Source: Coleofasciculus sp. LEGE 07092
Lineage (GTDB): Bacteria > Cyanobacteriota > Cyanobacteriia > Cyanobacteriales > Coleofasciculaceae
Reading direction: 5' to 3'
Assembly (NCBI RefSeq): GCF_015207375.1
Contig: NZ_JADEWY010000044.1
Location: 1 to 44,816 of the forward strand
Length of the DNA stretch: 44,816 bases
Each line of letters begins with the position of its first letter. Within the stretch, counting starts at the first letter, position 1. Below are positions 9,241 through 17,257 of this stretch, one piece after another. Below the pieces are notes generated by a model. It searched no databases. It was given only the letters and a program-made list of their open reading frames with translations, and had not been told where the DNA came from. The translations under genes and the position numbers were made by a program.

Positions 9241-10194
9241 CTATCTGACAATCTCGCGTAGTGTTTCCGGTACAGATCGCGGGTTCCATCCTAATTCGGT
9301 GCGAGCTTTAGTAGCATCTACCCGCACACAGCGATCATAAATATAGTGAACTCGTTCTCGACTGAGGGGAGGTTGCCAGTTGAAGAGGCGTCCGATGGGA
9401 TCGAGTAGGTTTCCAGCGAATTGGACGAGGGGTTTGGGTGCTTCAGCAGGGGCGGGAACACCTGTTTGTTGACTAATAAACTCGAACATTTCGCGGGTGG
9501 TGAGTTCTCCGGCGGAAATGATGTATTGTTCTCCAGGTTTGCCCTTTTCAGCCGCGAGAATTATTGCCGCAACTAAGTCATCAACGTGTACAATACCCGT
9601 AATGCGATCGCCCCCTGCCCAAACCTTGAGTCCGCCTTTGAGAAATTGTTTCAACACGGGACCAAAATGGGGGTCATCTGAGCCGAAAATTCCAGAGGGG
9701 AGGACACTAACCACGGGCAACCCTTGGGCGGCAAATTGGTTGACTAATTGTTGAGCTTGGTATTTAGTGCGATCGTAGGCTCCAGAAAAGTCTGTTTGCT
9801 GCCGTTGAAAGGTTTCGTCAACCACTTGACCTTTAGTATCACCAAATACGCCAATTGTGCTGCAATAGACAAGTTTGGATACGCCAACCGCTTGGGCGAG
9901 TTCCAACACGGCGCGGGTGCCTTCTACGTTTACCCGTTCCATTTTGGTGGCATCCACTAGTCCTAGTTCAACATAAGCAGCGGTGTGAAATACCCAGTCT
10001 ACCCCAGTCATTGCTGTTTGCAGGGCATTGCGATCGCTGATGTCGCCGTAAACGAGTTGCAGGTTGCAATGGGTGAGTCGATCTAGATTGCTGGACTTGC
10101 GGACTAAACCGACAACCGTATCACCCCGTTGTTCTAAGGCTTTGACTAAGTGGGAACCTGTAAATCCGTTGGCTCCAGTGACTAGTGCTTTCAT
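9241..10194 (-). CDS. NAD(P)-dependent epimerase/dehydratase (extended SDR)
   Basis: 317 residues. The ATG at 10194 is preferred over the GTG one codon earlier because AGGAGG lies at proper distance before it. The Rossmann NAD(P)-binding motif TGANGFTGSHL is at residues 6-16, the active-site Ser is in VYCSTIGVFG, and the catalytic YxxxK is YDRTK. LPSGIFGSDDPHFGP and TGIVHVDDL are typical of the dihydroflavonol-4-reductase/HpnA-like branch of extended SDRs. It probably reduces or epimerises a sugar-nucleotide, ketone or isoprenoid/lipid intermediate; the substrate cannot be told from sequence. It is followed by a Uma2 gene on the same strand upstream, 66 bp away. A role in the lipid locus at 14.4-18.5 kb is only speculative. 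Confidence 0.9.
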   Translation of the reverse strand: MKALVTGANGFTGSHLVKALEQRGDTVVGLVRKSSNLDRLTHCNLQLVYGDISDRNALQTAMTGVDWVFHTAAYVELGLVDATKMERVNVEGTRAVLELAQAVGVSKLVYCSTIGVFGDTKGQVVDETFQRQQTDFSGAYDRTKYQAQQLVNQFAAQGLPVVSVLPSGIFGSDDPHFGPVLKQFLKGGLKVWAGGDRITGIVHVDDLVAAIILAAEKGKPGEQYIISAGELTTREMFEFISQQTGVPAPAEAPKPLVQFAGNLLDPIGRLFNWQPPLSRERVHYIYDRCVRVDATKARTELGWNPRSVPETLREIVR

Positions 10195-10260
10195 CACTCC
10201 TCCTCTCGTGTAATGTTATTAGACTACAAGAGAAGCTCTTGCGATCGCATAAAACTCCAT

Positions 10261-10830
10261 CTAGAAGCGCTGTCCCAACTTCAGCCAAGAAAATACCTGT
10301 CCAACGGTTAGCCGCAGGTCTAGAAAATCTGGTACTGGTAAACTATCTTCTAGTTGTCGCTTAATTTCCGGTAATTGATTGGGTTGAAAGCAGAGGACTG
10401 CCTTCTCATCTGGGTCAATCAGCCATCCCAGGCTTGTTTGATGTCTGAGACAGAACAGAATATTATCAATTACCTTGGTCTGTGATTGGTCAGGTGAGAG
10501 GATTTCAATTGTCCAATCGGGAGAACGTTCAAAGACGTTGGCAACTTCTCCATCGGCATCGAAGGGAATTTTATCCCATTGAAAAACCGCTACATCTGGC
10601 ACGATGGAGCGTCCTCCGAAGGTACAGCGTAATTCTGGGAATGCATAGGCGATTTTTTTTTGGAATCCTGCCTCGTTGATTGTATCGGTCAGTCGTATTT
10701 GCAGGGTGCTGTGCTTCCCTTGAGGCATGGGTTTTTGGTAGATTTGACCGTTGATAAATTCGCGGGCTGGTTTAGTTTCGGGGAGTTTTAGAAATTCAGT
10801 TAGGGTGAGGGGTTTAGTTGTTGTGGTCAT
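10261..10830 (-). CDS. Uma2 family (DUF820) restriction-endonuclease-fold protein
   Basis: 189 residues. Starts MTTTTKPLTLTEFLKLPETKPA. The PD-(D/E)XK-like core is visible: E in AREFINGQI, SIVPDVAVF with the catalytic Asp, and WTIEILSPDQS with the Glu/Ser of motif III. Uma2 proteins are greatly expanded in filamentous cyanobacteria; their biological role is unclear and a link to mobile DNA is suspected. A near-paralogue is at 33622-34185 (shared PMPQGKHST and ELRCTFGGRSIVPDV). It is transcribed toward the dehydratase gene. Length is typical and the key residues look intact. Confidence 0.88.
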   Translation of the reverse strand: MTTTTKPLTLTEFLKLPETKPAREFINGQIYQKPMPQGKHSTLQIRLTDTINEAGFQKKIAYAFPELRCTFGGRSIVPDVAVFQWDKIPFDADGEVANVFERSPDWTIEILSPDQSQTKVIDNILFCLRHQTSLGWLIDPDEKAVLCFQPNQLPEIKRQLEDSLPVPDFLDLRLTVGQVFSWLKLGQRF

Positions 10831-10936
10831 GGTTGCTTTCCCAATATTTTGCTAGTCGATGGCTGAGAGTATACTCGCACCTAGCAAGATTCAACACGCG
10901 ATCGCTCAATCTGCGAAAAGCAATTTCAATTTTAAG

Positions 10937-12148
10937 CTAGAATTCAGAGTCAGAATCGTACTTAGTACCATCGTCGCTAACTCTTCCATCAGGCATTGTT
11001 GCTCCCCGGAAATCTGCCTTTCTTTCTTCAACACCGCTCAGATCTTTCCCAAAGAATTCAACACCTGTTATGTCAGCGCCAGTCAGGTCAGCATATTGAA
11101 AATTAGTGTTGTCTAATTGAACGTGGCTAAGGTTAGCATCCTTGAGAATAGTATGGCTGAGATCACTGTTTCTCAGGTCGGCACCGCTCAGATTAATACC
11201 GCTCAGGTCTAAACCACTTAGGTCGGTATAGCTCAAATTTGCATTACTTAGATTGGCATTAGTTAAGTTAGCTGTTTTGAGATGGGCATGGCTGAGGTTG
11301 GCATGGCTGAGGTTGGCATGGCTGAGATTGGCATGGCTGAGATCAGTTTTTCTCAGGTTGGCACTACTAAGGTTTGCGCTACTAAGGTTGGCATCAATTA
11401 AGCAATCGGCTTCTAATATGGCACTAGTAAGATCAGCACCAATCAGCTTGACTTCACGTAGGTCTGCCCAACTGAGATTCGCTTCCCTCAGTTTTGCATT
11501 GCTCAAGTCAGCTTTTCGTAGGTTTGCCCTGACCATTTTTGCCTCCTTTAAGTCTGCTGCTTTCAAAACTGCCTCACTTAGGTTTGCCCAATTAAGTTCC
11601 GCCTTTGTTAGAACACTTTCGCTTAGATCGGCTTCAGTCAATTCTGCATAGACCAACCTTGCCAAAATTAGCTTTGCTTGACTGAGCTTTGCCCTCCTTA
11701 AAGTTGCTGTATTCAAAGTTGCTTCTTCGAGATTGGCTTCTATCAAGTCGGCGTTATCCAAGGTAACGTTGCTCAGGTCAGCTTTGTGCAAGATAGCTTT
11801 AGTGAGAATAGCCCCAGTTAGATCTACTCCACTCAGATTTTCCTCATTCAAGCTTGCATCACTGAGATTAGCTCCGATAAAATTCCTCTCCCCGGCTGTA
11901 TATCGCTCCCGAAGCTCCTGTTCTGTCATTCGTTTTGAGGAATCAGCCTCTAGCGTAAACAGCTCGCCTAAGTCACAGCCGAAGTAGTTGCACAATACTT
12001 CAGCCGTGTTGCAGTCAATCCGGTTAAACTCCCCTTTGTAAAGCCTGCTGATGGCATTAATACTAAGGTCAGTCTCTTTAGCTAATTGGTACTGGGATAG
12101 CTCCCGTTTTTCCATCAAACCCTTCAGCTTACAGCAAATTCGTTTCAT
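10937..12148 (-). CDS. XRE-type HTH fused to long pentapeptide-repeat domain
   Basis: 403 residues from the ATG at 12148 (MKRICCKLKGLMEKRELSQYQ); the open frame extends further but without homology, and a GTG five codons upstream is an alternative. Residues 1-65 are a Cro/C1-type helix-turn-helix (LSQYQLAKETDLSINAISRLYKG...). After a short linker, about residues 90-390 are continuous A(D/N)LXX pentapeptides, about 55-60 units, forming a quadrilateral beta-helix; the final ~15 residues are acidic. Family knowledge: pentapeptide proteins such as MfpA/Qnr mimic DNA and protect gyrase, but most cyanobacterial ones are uncharacterised. The DNA-binding head suggests a regulator with a scaffold or DNA-mimic tail. 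It is divergent from the exonuclease gene. Confidence 0.88.
   Translation of the reverse strand: MKRICCKLKGLMEKRELSQYQLAKETDLSINAISRLYKGEFNRIDCNTAEVLCNYFGCDLGELFTLEADSSKRMTEQELRERYTAGERNFIGANLSDASLNEENLSGVDLTGAILTKAILHKADLSNVTLDNADLIEANLEEATLNTATLRRAKLSQAKLILARLVYAELTEADLSESVLTKAELNWANLSEAVLKAADLKEAKMVRANLRKADLSNAKLREANLSWADLREVKLIGADLTSAILEADCLIDANLSSANLSSANLRKTDLSHANLSHANLSHANLSHAHLKTANLTNANLSNANLSYTDLSGLDLSGINLSGADLRNSDLSHTILKDANLSHVQLDNTNFQYADLTGADITGVEFFGKDLSGVEERKADFRGATMPDGRVSDDGTKYDSDSEF
11291..11335 (-). repeat. 15-bp exact tandem repeats within the pentapeptide gene
   Basis: The unit GCTGAGGTTGGCATG on the plus strand (coding LSHAN on the minus strand) is repeated three times with only one change, giving consecutive ANLSH pentapeptides. 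Near-identity at DNA level marks a recent slippage expansion. Confidence 0.75.
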
Positions 12149-12319
12149 AAGCGCTTTGCTCACTCCTTGAGAATTAATCAGGAGGTATATCTCTTTATCT
12201 ACACTAGCGCATATTAGTAACCCTTGCGGATAGTAACGCTTGCGAAAGTAATATGCGACAAGAGTTGACAGGTTGGTATTTGCCAAGTTATCTTGAATGA
12301 GTTCGATGGCAGAAGTGCC

Positions 12320-12354
12320 AAAAAAAAAGACCCCCAAGCGGCTAACTTGAGGGG
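12320..12354 (-). terminator. Rho-independent terminator on minus strand upstream of exonuclease gene
   Basis: Read on the minus strand: an 8-bp stem (CCCTCAAG / CTTGGGGG, one G-U pair), 7-base loop, then TC and nine T. This is a textbook intrinsic terminator, but no minus-strand gene precedes it, since the exonuclease gene at 12392 is on the plus strand. It would end an antisense transcript or shield the pentapeptide gene promoter from read-in. Confidence 0.65.
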
Positions 12355-12391
12355 AAATTATTCAATTTGTAATTCTTTTTCTGTTTTCATT

Positions 12392-13150
12392 ATGGCACAA
12401 AAACTGTTAGCTGTCTCTGAGAGACAGCCCTACACGCTTGATCAAGTTCTAATCGTTGATACCGAGACAACGGGTCTGGAAGTTGACACAGCACAGGTGA
12501 TAGAGATTGGAGCAATCCTGTATTCGGTAAAGCACCAAACCACTATCCAGCAATTTTCCACAATGCTCCCAGCAAATACTAATCCAGCAGAGCATATCAA
12601 CCGGATTAAATCTGCACCCCTAAGGGAAATAACAGAAAAACAAGCTGCTCAGGGGATATTGATACTCACTGAAATGGCTCAGATGGCTGAAGTCGTTGTG
12701 GCGCACAATGCCGAATTTGATAAGAAGTGGTTTGGTCTCTCAAGAAATGGGAATAGTCTACTCCCTGCCTTACTGAACTACAAGGGTAAACCCCTTTCTT
12801 GGGTATGTACCTGTAGTGACTTTGAGTGGCCTTATCAAACTCGCCCTGGTCAATCTCTTATCGAATTGGCAGCAGCGCATGACATTGGGATTTTTGGAAC
12901 TCACCGGGCACTAACAGATTGTCAGTTAATTGCAGCTCTTTTTGATCGCATGGAAAACTTGGAAGCTATGTTTGAGAAAGCCTTGAGACCAAAGGCTTTC
13001 TTTAAAGCTCTTGTAACCTATGACGAGCGAGAAAAAGCCAAAAAAGTGGGTTTCAAATGGATTCCTGAGCGAAAAAGCTGGGAGCGAAGAATGGCTGTAG
13101 AGGATAGCAAAAAACTTCCTTTCCCAGTCATGCAAATAGCACCCTGTTAA
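12392..13150 (+). CDS. DEDDh 3'-5' exonuclease (DnaQ-like) with C-terminal DUF5710-like domain
   Basis: 252 residues from the ATG at 12392 (MAQKLLAVSERQPYTLDQV); an upstream in-frame start at 12293 would run through the terminator hairpin and is unlikely. Exo I is VDTETTGL with the catalytic D and E, Exo II is VVAHNAEFD, Exo III is GTHRALTDC with His and Asp, so the DEDDh set is complete. About residues 205-240, VTYDEREKAKKVGFKWIPERKSWERRM, resemble the small DUF5710 domain found in plasmid and phage-linked DNA-processing proteins. It is probably a DNA exonuclease in repair or defence rather than a Pol III epsilon subunit. Divergent from the HTH-pentapeptide gene, so the pair may share regulation. 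Confidence 0.88.
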   Translation: MAQKLLAVSERQPYTLDQVLIVDTETTGLEVDTAQVIEIGAILYSVKHQTTIQQFSTMLPANTNPAEHINRIKSAPLREITEKQAAQGILILTEMAQMAEVVVAHNAEFDKKWFGLSRNGNSLLPALLNYKGKPLSWVCTCSDFEWPYQTRPGQSLIELAAAHDIGIFGTHRALTDCQLIAALFDRMENLEAMFEKALRPKAFFKALVTYDEREKAKKVGFKWIPERKSWERRMAVEDSKKLPFPVMQIAPC

Positions 13151-13360
13151 TAAGTTGGAGAGGGGTGACAGCCTGACTGTACTAGCAGCGACGCTGCCAC
13201 TCCTCATAAACTCTTTCCTTGAGTTCCTGAAAAAGTAGTAATTAACACTTCGCCGTTGATTGTTTTATTTAAAAGCCAGCTTGCTGAAATCAGCTATAGC
13301 GATCGCATTTAGCCCCTCTCACTCCCATCCCAACATTTCATTAAAGTCCCAAAGCCATTA

Positions 13361-14368
13361 ATGATCGACCATGACCGCTTATTTAAAGAACTCCTAACCA
13401 CCTTTTTCGTAGAGTTCATAGAATTATTTTTACCAGATGTTGCCGCTTATCTGGAGCGTGACTCCATCGCATTTTTAGACAAAGAACTATTCACTGATAT
13501 TACAGCCGGAGAACGATATGAAGCCGATTTAATCGTTAAAGCCCAATTTCAAGAACAAGAATCCTTCTTCCTCATCCACCTAGAACACCAGGCACAGAAT
13601 CAAGCCCAATTCGGTAAGCGGATGTTTCGTTATTTTGCCCGCTTGTCTGAAAAACACGATTTACCCGTCTATCCCATTGCTCTATTTTCCTACAACGCTC
13701 CCCACCGTCCAGAACCGAACGCTTACCAAGTAGTATTCCCCAATAAAATTGTCTTGCAGTTCAACTATGATGTAATTCAGCTCAATCGCCTCAATTGGCG
13801 AGACTTCATGCGTAACCCCAATCCCGTGGCGAGTGCGTTGATGGCGAAAATGAACATTGCCCCCGAAGAACGCCCCAGAGTCAAGTTAGAATGTCTGCGG
13901 TTGCTGGCAACCCTAAGACTCGATCCTGCGAAGATGCAGCTAATTTCTGGGTTTATTGACACCTATCTCCAACTCAATACTGAGGAGGAAGCACGCTTAA
14001 GATCTGAAATTGCTACGATTGAACCAACCGAGCAGGAGGCAGTTATGCAAATTGTTACCAGTTGGATGCGGGAAGGTATAGAACAAGGACTTCAACAAGG
14101 GAGACAAGAAGGACTCCAACAAGGGATACAACTCGGACTGCAACAAGGATTACAACTCGGACGCCAGGAAGGTGAGTCAGCATTAATCCTGCGCTTAATC
14201 ACCCGCCGATTTGGTTTGATTGAGCCTGAGTTACAAGAGTCTATTCGCCAGTTAACCTTACCTCAGTTAGAAACGTTAGCCGAGGCGCTGCTAGAGTTCT
14301 CCGATCGCACAGATTTAGTAACGTGGTTACAACAAGTTTCACAACACTCAGATATCGAACGCTCCTGA
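13361..14368 (+). CDS. Rpn-family PD-(D/E)XK nuclease-like protein with DUF4351
   Basis: 335 residues. The N-terminus MIDHDRLFKELLTTFFVEFIELFLPDV, the D in YEADLIVKAQF and the E in FFLIHLEHQAQ are the signature of Rpn/PDDEXK transposase-like nucleases common in cyanobacteria. A Gln/Gly-rich repeat (IEQGLQQGRQEGLQQG and variants) forms the linker at about 240-270. The C-terminus LILRLITRRFGLIEPELQESIRQL is a DUF4351 domain. Related E. coli Rpn proteins are DNA endonucleases that stimulate RecA-independent recombination. Here the gene stands alone and its role is unknown. No strong ribosome binding site is visible, but the ATG fits the family's start. Confidence 0.88.
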   Translation: MIDHDRLFKELLTTFFVEFIELFLPDVAAYLERDSIAFLDKELFTDITAGERYEADLIVKAQFQEQESFFLIHLEHQAQNQAQFGKRMFRYFARLSEKHDLPVYPIALFSYNAPHRPEPNAYQVVFPNKIVLQFNYDVIQLNRLNWRDFMRNPNPVASALMAKMNIAPEERPRVKLECLRLLATLRLDPAKMQLISGFIDTYLQLNTEEEARLRSEIATIEPTEQEAVMQIVTSWMREGIEQGLQQGRQEGLQQGIQLGLQQGLQLGRQEGESALILRLITRRFGLIEPELQESIRQLTLPQLETLAEALLEFSDRTDLVTWLQQVSQHSDIERS

Positions 14369-14461
14369 CATCTTTCTTCAGTTCGCGCAGGTGGTCACTG
14401 AGCTTGTCGAAGTGCGGACTTTGTTTTTATAGCCCTTGACTTCAGTCGCCAGGTAATTCTT

Positions 14462-15607
14462 TCACAACCCTTTCTCATAAACTCGATACGTCTTATAAAT
14501 CTTCCCCCCCGACGCCTCAATCAACTTGCGAGACGGAAAATTATCCTCCCAAACCCAACCGAGTTCTGCTCGTTTGTAAGGTTTGCCCTTCTTAATTCCC
14601 CCCTGCATTCCCAAATAAATTAACGCCAGAGGCACCATTTTCCGGCGATACTCCGGTAGTGAACAAATCGCTATCACCCGTCCTTGGTCAATCTGACGAC
14701 GATACCACAGAAACTTGAGAATTCCCAGCCAGTTCAGTTTCTCACCAACCTGTTTTAGGGGGATATTATAGTCTGGTAATCCCATCCAAAAGCCAATCAT
14801 TTCCTCCTTATCTTCGGCGATTGGAAAAACATCTGGATCAACTAAACTTTGCAACGCCTTCGCTTCTTCTAGAAATTCTTCCTCAGTTCTAGGGGCAGAA
14901 CTCCAGTTATTGGCAAAGGCACGGTTAAATAGGTGATAAAGGCTAATACAATCTTGCTCAAATTCCTGACCTTTAGTTCTAAGAGGGCGAAAGGTAATGC
15001 CAGATTTACAAGCAATCTGATACGCCTTCTCAAACTTATCCGGTAGGGGCTTATCTAACGGAAAATCATAGGCATAGGCATCCTTAGCTTTTTGCCAGCC
15101 ATCCCGTTCCATAAATTGGGAATAGTAACAGGGATTGTAAGGCATCATCACCATCGGCGGCGTGTCAAAACCATCGACCAAAAACAAACAACTGTTGTGA
15201 GTCGATAAATCGATGGGACCCCGCACCTCTGTCATACCTTGCTCTCGCAACCACTGACAGGCAGCATTGAGTAACGCTTGTGCGATCGCAAAATCTTCAA
15301 CGCATTCAAAAAATCCAAACAACCCAACCGTTTTACCCTCCCGTTCGACCAACCGCTGATTCACCGCTGCCACAATTCGTCCTACTGCCTGGGAAAGGTT
15401 TGAAGGATCTAGGGCAATAAACTGCTGTAATTTTCCATAACTAAAAAAGGAATTAGTGGGTACAAAGTTCTTGGCAACATCACTGCGCAAAGACGGCACC
15501 CAGTTGGAGTCATTAGCATAGACTCGTGCTGGCACATCCAGAAACAGTTCTTGATCTGTTGGAGTTGTAACAGCACGAATCTGAATATCGGTAGTAGTTT
15601 TCAGCAC
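14462..15607 (-). CDS. Large GNAT-like N-acyltransferase, bacterial ceramide-synthase-like class
   Basis: 381 residues from a GTG start preceded by GAAGAGG. The N-terminus reads IQIRAVTTPTDQELFLDVP with DSNWVPSLRSDV, then AVGRIVAAVNQR, GLFGFFECVEDFAIAQALL, GMTEVRGPIDLSTHNSCLFLVDGFDTPPMVMMPYNPCYY. This pattern belongs to a double-GNAT family often annotated as N-acetyltransferase or dATP pyrophosphohydrolase; as I recall, the Caulobacter ceramide synthase bCerS is of this type. It lies 52 bp after the alpha-oxoamine synthase on the same strand, so probably one operon. Inference: it N-acylates the amino ketone or amino alcohol made by that enzyme. Alternative: acylation of another amine. The family fold is fairly sure, the substrate is not. 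Confidence 0.75.
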   Translation of the reverse strand: MLKTTTDIQIRAVTTPTDQELFLDVPARVYANDSNWVPSLRSDVAKNFVPTNSFFSYGKLQQFIALDPSNLSQAVGRIVAAVNQRLVEREGKTVGLFGFFECVEDFAIAQALLNAACQWLREQGMTEVRGPIDLSTHNSCLFLVDGFDTPPMVMMPYNPCYYSQFMERDGWQKAKDAYAYDFPLDKPLPDKFEKAYQIACKSGITFRPLRTKGQEFEQDCISLYHLFNRAFANNWSSAPRTEEEFLEEAKALQSLVDPDVFPIAEDKEEMIGFWMGLPDYNIPLKQVGEKLNWLGILKFLWYRRQIDQGRVIAICSLPEYRRKMVPLALIYLGMQGGIKKGKPYKRAELGWVWEDNFPSRKLIEASGGKIYKTYRVYEKGL

Positions 15608-15659
15608 TTGAACGACCTCTTCATTCAGGAGTTTGAATTAGGAATTTTGAAAGAATTCC

Positions 15660-16940
15660 TCAAGCACTAATCATCGGCTTGTACAATGAATCTCGCGTTG
15701 CTACCATTGCTGTGACCAAGCGATCCATTTCCTCTTTCGTATGCAGAGCATTAGCAGTAATCCGGATGCGGGGTTTGGCAATAAACCAAATGGGTGAAAC
15801 CCAAATCCCGTGGTTCTCGATCATAGACCGACCGAATAGCTTCGGGTCAATCTCTGATGGTAAAATAACAGGAATTACATTCGTTTCACCAATCGCATCA
15901 AACCCCTGTTCGAGCAAGCGCGATCGCAAGTAGCGTGTATTTGCCTGAAGTTGCTGAACGAGTTGGGGAGATTGACGTACCTGACGAATACTCTCTAACG
16001 CCGCCGCCGTGAGGGGAGGTGATAAAGAAATCGTACCAATGGAAGTTGGAGAAACATTTAAGAGGGGAATCAGTTCTTCTACATGAGTGCTAATTGCCGC
16101 CCCCGCAGATGCTGCAAACTTCGAGAACGTAGTCATGATCAGCGGCACAATACCTCGCTCAATCGCGTATTGTGGCTGAATATTAAAATACTCATAAATT
16201 CCCCTACCCGTCGCACCAATCGCCCCACTAGCATGGGCTTCATCCATAACCAATACGCTACCATCATACTGTTGCAGTACGTCAATCATCCCTGGCAGAG
16301 GTGCAATATCTCCGTCCATTGAGAACACGGCATCAGAAATGACCATAATTCGGTCATTTGGACGAACAAACCGACGCAGCTTGCGAGCTAAATCCTCCAC
16401 ATCGCAGTGCCGATAGGCTCTGACACGGACTCGGGGACTATGACCAAACAATTTTCCGGAACGAGTGCCCGCATTCACTACGGCTGAGACAATGCAACCG
16501 TGGTTGAGAACATCCGTCAAAATCACGGTTTCGCGGGTATGCTGGAAGCCAGGAACCTGAATGGCTAGATGACAGTACGCATCCATTAAGGCTTGCATTG
16601 CCATCCAAGCATTCAGAAATAGCTGAGTATGGGGCAGGTGCTTAAACTCAGAAATCTCGTTTTCTAGCTGTCGATGCAAATCAATGCGACCGCTTAACAC
16701 CGAGGTAGAACTGTTAGAGGTGCCATAGTGGAAGATAGCATCAACCGCTGCTTGGCGCACCGCATCATTCTGAACCAAACCCAACACGTCATTCGTGCAG
16801 AAGGTTACAACAGTGTGACGCTTTCCTGTGGCTACAGATTCAATCTCAACTAAATTCCCCTGCTTTTTATGACAAATATACTCATCGGGCTCAAGTCCGC
16901 TTTCGTACCAGCGCTGGACGTATTCTTTGACAACTTGCAC
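15660..16940 (-). CDS. Alpha-oxoamine synthase (serine palmitoyltransferase/AONS/KBL family)
   Basis: 426 residues, GTG start (MQVVKEYVQRW) with GAGGAG about 8 bases upstream. PLP-dependent fold-type I enzyme that condenses an amino acid with an acyl thioester, releasing CO2. Visible residues: His147 in LTDVLNHGCIV (stacks on PLP), SDAVFSMDGD (202-211), Asp233/His236 in VMDEAHASG, and PLP-Lys274 in TTFSKFAAS. The TFSK context resembles serine palmitoyltransferase more than BioF or KBL (TLGK). Sequence from GTSNSSTSVLSGRIDLH is also characteristic of the family. Neighbours: Rieske oxygenase upstream, GNAT acyltransferase 52 bp downstream. It therefore looks like the first step of a sphingoid or other oxoamine pathway; whether serine, glycine or alanine is used cannot be told. 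Confidence 0.88.
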   Translation of the reverse strand: MQVVKEYVQRWYESGLEPDEYICHKKQGNLVEIESVATGKRHTVVTFCTNDVLGLVQNDAVRQAAVDAIFHYGTSNSSTSVLSGRIDLHRQLENEISEFKHLPHTQLFLNAWMAMQALMDAYCHLAIQVPGFQHTRETVILTDVLNHGCIVSAVVNAGTRSGKLFGHSPRVRVRAYRHCDVEDLARKLRRFVRPNDRIMVISDAVFSMDGDIAPLPGMIDVLQQYDGSVLVMDEAHASGAIGATGRGIYEYFNIQPQYAIERGIVPLIMTTFSKFAASAGAAISTHVEELIPLLNVSPTSIGTISLSPPLTAAALESIRQVRQSPQLVQQLQANTRYLRSRLLEQGFDAIGETNVIPVILPSEIDPKLFGRSMIENHGIWVSPIWFIAKPRIRITANALHTKEEMDRLVTAMVATRDSLYKPMISA

Positions 16941-17257
16941 AACTTTACTCCTCTCACCTTAATTCCTAGATAGCTTATTACCTCTGTCTAAAGAAGTATA
17001 TTGTTTAGCTCAGATAGCCGCTATCCAGAGCGGATACCATACCCGACAATTGCTGAGTTTACAAGCTGACGGGGTGTAGGGAACCACCTTACCCCAATAT
17101 GTCTGTACTGCGACAGTATCAGCATCCAGTCAAAGGGGAAGTTGACGAACCGAGCCACGGTCAACTGCAGTGTGAAGTGTGAAGTATGAAGTATGAAATC
17201 ACCCTCTCTAATTTGAGGGGCTTGTCTACCTTCATGATCGCCTGTCTTTTTCATCCT
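16941..17257. other. Intergenic region with heptamer repeat between Rieske and oxoamine synthase genes
   Basis: 317 bp. Four 7-mers (TGTGAAG twice, TATGAAG, TATGAAA) lie at 17171-17198. An open frame of 77 codons crosses them, but it contains the repeat translation and no family resemblance, so I do not call a gene. The gap may separate two transcription units. Confidence 0.55.

Noticed and set aside
11253-11651. Plus-strand frame of 132 codons
   Set aside because: Mirror image of the pentapeptide repeats (LRLAWLRLAW); an artefact of the repeat.
12149-12337. N-terminal extension of the HTH-pentapeptide protein
   Set aside because: No homology before MKRICCKLKG and it would run through the exonuclease leader and the terminator.
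14395-14425. CACTGAGCTTGTCGAAGTG-like sequence after the Rpn-like gene
   Set aside because: A frequent intergenic sequence in many bacteria; only one partial copy here, so no claim is made.
17021-17254. 77-codon minus frame between Rieske and oxoamine synthase genes
   Set aside because: Includes translation of TGTGAAG heptamers and lacks family similarity.
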